64,000 bases of DNA from Filosporella fistucella (taxonomy: Eukaryota > Ascomycota > Leotiomycetes > Helotiales). Below, in pieces: positions 57,059 through 64,000 of this stretch (its first letter is position 1; the number at the start of each line of letters is the position of its first letter). A program made the translations under genes and the position numbers. The stretch covers positions 1,302,001-1,366,000 of the forward strand of contig JAQJZZ010000007.1 of NCBI GenBank assembly GCA_030077755.1, read 5' to 3'. Below the pieces are notes generated by a model. That model did no database searches, had not been told where the DNA came from, and saw only the letters and a list, made by a program, of their open reading frames with translations.

Positions 57059-60000
57059 TCACTCGGATTGAGCTCTAGCTAAAGCCTCGTGGATATGAGC
57101 GGGGAACCTATACCTCAACTGACTCGTATAGGTGGTCAAGTCCATGTTCATCTGCTTGAGGTTTGCACTCATCGCTTGTCGCGTGCCCTCGTTTCCTCCA
57201 AATTGACTGTTGGCCAGTATGGTTCGTTGCTTGTTGCAGCAGACGATTGCCCACATCAAAAGGTTGGGAACATTTTGAGCAACTGGTTGCGCAAGGGCAG
57301 AAAACTTGGTGGCATAATATCGGATTTGGGCCGCATTGCCAGCGGCATCCAGTGGGAGAATTTTCAGTCTGTCGATGGTCTGTGATAAAGTTAGCAACGG
57401 ATTGGCATGCTTGTAGGGGGAAGGCTTACGTCGAGAGCTTGCGTCCACTGGCCATTCTCGACACATGACTTAGCGGCGTCCATTGCAAGTAATGTACTGC
57501 AAGCTGACCAGTTGACTTCCTTGACCTTGGCATTGAACATCTGTTTCCCTTCGTAGATTTGCTTCATCTTCTCTGCTAATGTAATGGGATCATCTACAGA
57601 GGTGAGACTAGACTCTGTATCCTGATTCTGAGCTGCCAATCCATTCGTAGATCGTGCCTTCAAAGGCTGCAATTTAAGTGGCTCTTGACCAATAGGGACG
57701 GAAATAGCTTCACTCAATGCCCGATTGATTGTGACGATAACGTTGTCGTACTCTCCAGCCAGATGATATAGCAGAACCGCATCAGTCGTTCGTCCATTGT
57801 CATTCGCGATACTCGCAGCTTGCATAGTTATTGTTCGCATAAAATCACCAGCCTGGTCCAGACCAATAAGTCCCATACGTTGTTCGATAACACCTGTGAT
57901 TCGTTGTCCATCACTGCGCATATCTCCTAGGAGAAGTGCAAATTCCCTGCTCTCTAACACTATCTCGCGCAGTGCTTCATGACACAAAGCTACTTGGTTA
58001 CTGCCGCCCTGGCCGGGTAGATCTTGATTGAGACAAATCAAAGCCAGATAATCTACAGCTGCACTGACGTTGGCAGCTCTGAAATCACGCGTGTAGAGGC
58101 CAACCATTCTGCCAAAGCTGATTTGTGATTGACTTCTTGTGGTAAGACTTAACAGATCTTCACCACCTGCGTTTGGATCCGATACTCTGAGAAGGCCATA
58201 AAAATCGAGGGCGATGGCAAGGTGGACACCATCAACGTACGAATATGTGTAGAGATACGAGACTGCCTCTTCAAACATGCCCAGTGCTATTTGGAGGAAC
58301 ACGAAGGCGCCAAATGAGCTGCCAATTTCAGCACCACCCTTCGCGAAAAAACGGTTTCCGATTTCTCTGATAGTGTTTTGCGCATCAACCAAGCCAAATA
58401 TCTCACTGGCCATCGCCTCGACCCTGTTGATTTCTCGTGCAAGAACAAGCTGGATCCAGACCCAATCTTCGACACCTTGATTCAAACCGTCAAGGCTTCT
58501 CTGTTTGAGATCACATCGACCAATGACTTTATAACACGCCATCATGTAAGGATCGAGTGAATTTTCAGGAGCGAGTCTGATGCGTTGCGTATACTCATTG
58601 TTGATGCGTGATTGAAGTTGTCCATCAAGTCGTCTTTCCGGGCTGGTAGCGTATGCATGCATATAGGCTGCAAAGTTTCGGTCGATTGCTCGAAAGGCAA
58701 CAGCATTGTTACGAACATATTCATCGGCTTCGGATACATGTCCTGTACGTAATAAGAAGTAAATAAGAGCCCACACATAATCATCTCCGATCATGAGTAA
58801 GTCTGTATTGTCGGCTGCAAGATTCTTCTTCACGGCTAGAAGTCGAACGTATGCCTTGACCTTGTTGATCACATTTGGAATTCCACCTAGGTTCGCATCT
58901 CGGGGATTTTTGGCCACCATATCTTCCATTTTTTCGAATGCCAACCTCTCAAGACATCTAGCCCCCCCTCGTATGATGCGTTTCTTCAGCTCAGTGTCCG
59001 CTCCTGATGCATCGCCCAAATACGCCTCAGCAAACTGTCGTTCTGTTGCGGTCGAATTTTCGCCAAACGATTTAACAGCAGGATTCTCGCCCACAATTTC
59101 AGCAAGAGCTCTGTAAGCCTTAACGAGGTCTGGACTGTGTTGGTCGCCAGTCAGAAGAGCAACATCCGAAAATTCCTTGCTGATAGGGAATGGATGCCTA
59201 TTCAACCTGGCAAGATTCAATACTTGCACCTTCTCGGCATACTTGCTTTGCTTGTCTCTCTGCAATCGATCGTGCGGTCCAGTCATGAGTACGCCGCTTG
59301 CTTCCATATTCTTCTCGACATCCGCAAACAGAGGTTGATGGCCAGTACCAACAGGCCCAGCAGCACCAATTACAGATTTTTGCAAAGTCGATCTTCCGAA
59401 CGTACTCTCTCCAAGCCCACCAGCCCGTGAGCCTGCGAGTGCTGCCGCCTTACTTCGTCTGGATCTCCCAAATCCACCCTGTCCTTCGCCAACGGAGGCC
59501 GCAAAACTTCCCTTCCCACCGATAGCACCTTCTCGTGGTCTAATCCCAAAATGTTGGTATATCCGCTTACGTTGTGCATCCCATTCCATAGTTACGTTGT
59601 CCTCCAGAAACGCGTCAAAGTCTCGAACCGATCTTGCAAGGCCATCTGCAATCATGCTCAAGGTAGTCTGTGTTTGCAAATTTGAAAGGTAGGACTCCAC
59701 GTCAGTATCATGATTCACTTGGCTCTGTGGCCGATCTGCTCTTGTTGTTGCCGTCGTTAAGTGATCGAGATCGCGGACCGCTGCGCCAGGGTCGACTCCT
59801 GACGCGGCGAGCAAGTAATGAGCTCTGCTGTCAACATTTCCATCTTGCTGACCGGTACCTAAACGCTTAATGCGCTGTCGAAGATCTCCAAGGCCGAGCT
59901 GAAGCTGGGGTAAGTCTTCTGATAAGGTCTCAGCATGTGCTCTCTTCCTACTGTTCTCAAGGATCGTATCGAAGTAGCCTGTGTTCTGTCCACTTTGCTG

Positions 60001-60363
60001 CGATGACTGAAGAGGTACGGCTGTGGAGTTTCCGAGCCCGTTTTGTTGGGCTTGTTGTAGTGTAGCTCCAGGGCCAAAGACACTGCCTCCAGCATTCTGC
60101 TGTGTATTGCTTCCAGCTCCAAGACCAAGTCCACCAAGACCGCCCAATCCACCTGTTGTACTTGTCTGTGCAGGCTGCGAAGTTTGTGTGCTGTTCCCTA
60201 GGCCTGCCGAACCAAATAGACCCCCAGTCTGCGGTGCTGAAGTCGATGCGGCTCCGGTAGAAAATAGTCCTCCAGAAGTTGTGGTAGCTGGCTTGGGAGC
60301 ACCAAACAGGCCCCCATAATCGGACTTTTGGGTGTTATTGAGGCTGCCAAATAGCGAAGACAT
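57059..60363 (-). CDS. NIC96: nucleoporin Nic96
   Basis: Inner-ring linker nucleoporin of the nuclear pore. It anchors the Nsp1-Nup57-Nup49 channel trimer. Exons are 60363-57430 and 57379-57059, giving 1084 aa. The N-terminus has three GGLF(G) motifs within 60 residues and Gly/Gln-rich sequence. It is followed by a coiled-coil-type segment that in yeast binds Nsp1. The rest is the alpha-helical Nic96 domain (VWALIYFLLRTGHVSEADEYV, YFYGLLRVSDP-type helices). The final exon begins TIDRLKILPLDAAGN and ends in AHIHEALARAQSE. It is longer than yeast Nic96 (839 aa), largely at the N-terminus. Confidence 0.94.
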
Positions 60364-61175
60364 AGCGACAGATGAGTCTGGGAATTAGACGTGAGAGAGC
60401 AATTTATGCACAAGGTTGCCCTCCCGGTTTGAAGCTGCGAGTCGCAACGCGAAATTCAGAGAGAAAGTTAACGCGCTTTCTCGTCACAAAATATTGACCT
60501 TCGCTTCAATATTAACGCCGCTTTAGACAACTTTCAACTCAGCCTGTTGTACCGAAAAAGCAGCAGTGAATATTTTAGCTATACCGAAACCGAACATCGA
60601 TATCAATCTAGCCTTGTCCCTTATCTTAAAATTAGTAATAAGACAACACCGTCACAGCATCTGACGAAGGGATATTACCTATCTGAGAAATTTAGAGTCC
60701 CAAATCCGCTCCCAAGGCAAAAATGCCAAACCTCTTAAGTACTCCGGCCGCTAATTTCATGTCATTCGTTCATTTCCAATCAGGAATTTAGATGTAAGAG
60801 AAGTTTTATAAGTTCACGAGTTTTTATATGAGCTGAGATCTTTGATGCAGAATCTGAGCCAACTTATCATCTTGTTCTTATTTTATAAGGGGTTTCGAGA
60901 GGTCCATCAACACAACAATATACTATATGTCCGGGGCTTCCCTATCATGTAACAAATAAACATGCCAATCGGCGCTTGCTGAGAGTTAAGTGAGCTGACA
61001 CTACAAATTTTGATCATTGAAACTCCACGTGTCGTCGGTTGACGTCGAGAGTGTAACATTGGGTATTTGACACAATCTACACATGCCATCTCGCATCCGG
61101 AGCATTATCTCGGTGCCTGACCAGAAGGAAATTCTACCAGGATTATCTCCATATTTTCCTACCACATGAACCCGT
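60364..61175. other. AT-leaning intergenic region
   Basis: NIC96 promoter on the left and MFS 3' flank on the right. No gene is seen. A GTTAACGCG-type sequence lies near 60468. Confidence 0.4.
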
Positions 61176-63011
61176 TCACAAAAACCACTATTAAACATTA
61201 GCATCACGAATATATGTTAAATTGGTGGAACAGCGAGACACCCTCGCGCTTCAGGCTGAAAGAGTCGAGGGAGTACGAAAGTGGTTACATACGCGAAACT
61301 CAGGGGCACTAGGCCCATCTTTCAAGAGCTCAGTGGGAACTTCTCGAATGTCTAACTTCCGTCCCAACTTGTGGTCTCTCCTTTTGTTGTCCAATATCAT
61401 ATAGATGCTAAGCAGACCAGCGAGAAGCGCACCGGTTGCACCGAAAGCAGCTGTCGTGGCGAGGGCTGGTATATATTTGGGAGCAGACTGGGCCGTAAAG
61501 ATATTGCTTGAGACCAAGCCCATCACATTCGCAAGTGGGACGCCAACAGATGTCAAAACAACACGACGCCCTTCGTGAGGCGTATTGTTATTGTACCACG
61601 TAGATAATAGGACGGAAGGTGCAGACGTGCCCCAACACATCATGAAGGTTGCGAAATAAGCGATGTGTTTTTGATGTAGTACATCAATTGTAGCATATAT
61701 TATCATGCCGATGAAGGTGAAAGTGAAGCCAAGGGCGATGAAAGGACCTCGTCGTCGTGTGAAATCGGACGTAAAAGCCAGAATCAAGAGCATCGCTGCT
61801 CCAGTGACATTTGGTGCGACTGTGTAAAGATTCGTTTTGACGGTAGAATAGCCAAGCCGGGCAACAATCTGTGGAAGAAATAAGGAGACAGATTGGAGTG
61901 GAACACCAAGACAGATTTCTATCGCCAAAAATGCGTATGTGACGGGCTGTCGAAATATTTTAAGTGAGTCGCGAAGATCAAACTTCTCATTCACAACAGC
62001 AGACGAATCAACCCTGGAGTCTGGTTAGGAATTAGTGGAAGCGGGAAACCTTGACCTACTGGATTCTGTGGAAAGCCAATTCTTTCTCCTTGGGATTAAG
62101 AAACCGAGCTGCGGCAGCATTTGCTGGGAGATAAACATAAGCAAATACTGCAAAGCAGAGAGTTAAAGATCCCTCTATCAGAAACAAGTAGCGCCAGCCT
62201 TCGAGTGCTGTATTCTCGATGCGAAAAACGCCGAAAGCCAACAAGCCACTGAAGGCATTTGCGATATTACTTGCCGCATAGAATATGGCAAGACGTCGAG
62301 CTAACTCCCCTCTTCGGTAGAATGTTGTTAGGTAGTAGATGACCAGTGGAAAGAATGCAGACTCAGACATCCCTAATCATGTGTTAGCTTCCCTCTCAGT
62401 GCTTCAATCCTGCTTGAATTTGGAGGTTTCGGAGGAGAATACAAACCTAGGAACCAACGAAGAGTCATCATTCCAGCGAAATTCTTAGCTGCGACAGCTA
62501 AAAGGGTGAAAGATCCAAAGCAAGCCATCAGTATAGGAAGCACTCGTGCAGGGCCAAATTTCTTTCCCAACATAGCCTGACGAATGGTGAGACGAGATTG
62601 AGTGACCAAGCGTGGCGACTCACAATAGGTGGGGCGAATAAAACATAAGGGACATAAAATACAGAAAGTATAATGTTATACTGGTTCTTCTTGAAGTGTA
62701 GATCATCTTCCATGTGGTCCGTTTTGGCATTTCCCAGGTTCCCTGCAACGATCAGCTTTTGTGTACAACTTTGTTATGTAGCACATACCCTTATCCAAAG
62801 CATTGAAAAGGTACATTACAGCCAATACAGGAAGAAGTCTGTAGTCAAACTTGCGACATAGCGATCGTTCAGCGTGATGATCCACCACATAAGCCGGCTC
62901 GCTGTTGACACCGATAGGAGAATCGGGCTCAATGTCCTGGTCGGCACTATATGGGATTTTGGCATCGCCTTGGAACGACCCTGATCTTGATTCGGATCTT
63001 TGAGCGGACAT
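61176..63011 (-). CDS. MFS transporter, Dal5/anion:cation symporter-like
   Basis: Plasma-membrane carrier of the allantoate permease family (Dal5, Tna1 relatives), which imports allantoate, nicotinate or similar organic anions. Exons are 63011-62789, 62742-62624, 62576-62447, 62372-62060, 62013-61293 and 61187-61176, giving 505 aa. Signatures include CRKFDYRLLPVLAVMYLFNALDKGNLGNAK, FYVPYVLFAPP, RWFLGMSESAFFPLVIYYLTTFYRRGE and GWRYLFLIEG, the usual Dal5-family landmarks, with about 12 hydrophobic segments. The last exon is only 12 bases. It is placed because it makes the family-typical ending EFRWFL and stop; reading on without it gives an atypical tail. Confidence 0.9.
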
Positions 63012-64000
63012 ATCGACAAAATTTCCCTGGCCACCGAATTCTCAATTGACTTCACTGGGTATCGTGGAAGGGAAGGAGAGAGAAGAATTAATTGAGGTCG
63101 CGAGGGTAGCACATGCTTTAAGTTTGGCAGTCATTTTCCTGCAGGCGGCTTGGCCGTCCACCAGACACAAAAAGTTATAGGTAATTGTCATTTGCCTTAT
63201 CGCAGAATTTTTCGACCAACGTCCTGTGCTGTGCTGTACTGTACATCCAATATGGAGGGCAGGGACTATGAAAAGGGTTCGCGGTCAGCCGTCAACGCTT
63301 ATCTTCATCCAGTCTTGGCGACGATCCCAGGTGGTGTCGGGCTTATGCGGATCCAATTGCAGGCCGATATATCAACTTGAGTTTGGGACTGCCTCAACGC
63401 GATAGACTAGGTTAGGGATATGGATAGGGATAGGAATAGGAATAAGGATGGTGATGGTGATGGTGGCGATCGCGGACTGTCGAGATAATAGGTGCACGAG
63501 GTACTCAGTACAGTAAAAGAGAGCGAGGAAGACCCAGTGCAGCGTAACAATTTGCCTGCAACGGCCCGCGGCCACGAACGACAGGAGTGGGGTAATCCTG
63601 AAACCTTGATACGGATATGCCTGTGCAACCGGAACCGGAATATGCAGTAGCAAAATACAATTTACAATTGCAAATATGTCAGAGCAGGGAAGCTTTTCCA
63701 CGGAGTCTGAAGCCTTATCTTGGATGAACACAGAGCTTCCTAGCGTTCAAACCTAAGATTTCTCTTTTGCATACGAGAGCCCGTTGGATAGAGCAGACGA
63801 GTCCAACCTTGTACATGAGTATGTTGGGATGAATGCAAAGAGAGGTAATCGGCCAGTTCTCTGCATTTGGAAGCGATACCTGACTAATTAAAGAATAGAA
63901 GTATTCGCCATGACACGAGCGCCAAGGACATTTGTGCACGCAAGTTGATCTCTTCCATTTCCACTTGGTATAGACACCTGCTATTCTCAAGAGAGGTTTG
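63012..64000. promoter_or_regulatory. upstream region of MFS gene
   Basis: No gene is seen up to the edge. HGATAR-type sites lie at 63299-63304, 63400-63405 and 63483-63488, which would suit nitrogen control of a Dal5-like carrier. A hexamer tract is listed separately. Confidence 0.4.
63409..63468. repeat. degenerate hexanucleotide tract (ATAGGG/ATAGGA/ATGGTG)
   Basis: About 60 bases of period-six sequence starting with one TTAGGG, then ATATGG, ATAGGG, ATAGGA, ATAGGA, ATAAGG and ATGGTG copies. Only the first unit equals the fungal telomere repeat. Confidence 0.65.

Noticed and set aside
61188..61250. Alternative MFS ending after the acceptor near 61242
   Set aside because: It gives a tail (PEARGCLAVPPI) unlike the family, whereas the later acceptor gives the typical RWFL end.
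1..64000. tRNA, rRNA, CRISPR arrays, intact transposons
   Set aside because: No T-loop/B-box pattern, array of spaced repeats, terminal repeat pair or transposase/reverse-transcriptase motif was seen by eye. A tRNAscan or RepeatMasker run could still find weak cases.

Overview
This window is nuclear DNA of a filamentous ascomycete (Pezizomycotina). The evidence is short GT-AG introns of about 45 to 110 bases, and protein families typical of that group: a DUF3425-type bZIP factor, an Sfl1-like HSF factor, a Dal5-like permease and a Vnx1-like exchanger. The style fits Leotiomycetes (Botrytis/Sclerotinia relatives), but that placement is inference. Exon boundaries were read by hand from splice consensus, reading frame and known family sequence. 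No transcript data were available.

Layout. 0.5-21 kb is a dense conserved housekeeping block: alpha-tubulin, an Ede1-like endocytic scaffold, the kinetochore protein Mif2/CENP-C divergent from RNase H2 subunit A, the ER-fusion GTPase Sey1, an amino acid/choline-type permease, a Lys-rich nuclear-type protein, and mitochondrial succinyl-CoA ligase beta. 22-34 kb is more accessory. It holds three uncharacterised proteins, a broken alpha/beta hydrolase, unresolved open frames in gene-poor DNA, a Nudix hydrolase, and an SDR gene with a frameshift. 34.7-63 kb returns to conserved genes: an Sfl1-like HSF factor behind a 3.5 kb repeat-bearing upstream region, an F-box protein, a ketoreductase-type SDR, a Vnx1-like cation/H+ exchanger, proteasome ATPase Rpt6, an FGGY kinase, a bZIP factor, nucleoporin Nic96 and a Dal5-like transporter.

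The genes do not form one pathway. There is no biosynthetic cluster, intact transposon, CRISPR array, rRNA or tRNA that I could see. The strongest leads are: (i) three ACGCGT (MCB) sites plus an SCB-like site in the shared MIF2/RNase H2A promoter; (ii) three introns best explained as GC-AG, all with GCAAGT donors; (iii) a gene-poor island with a hydrolase relic whose premature stop fits a RIP-type CpA to TpA change; (iv) three uncharacterised fungal proteins. I did not find a convincing new multi-gene system.
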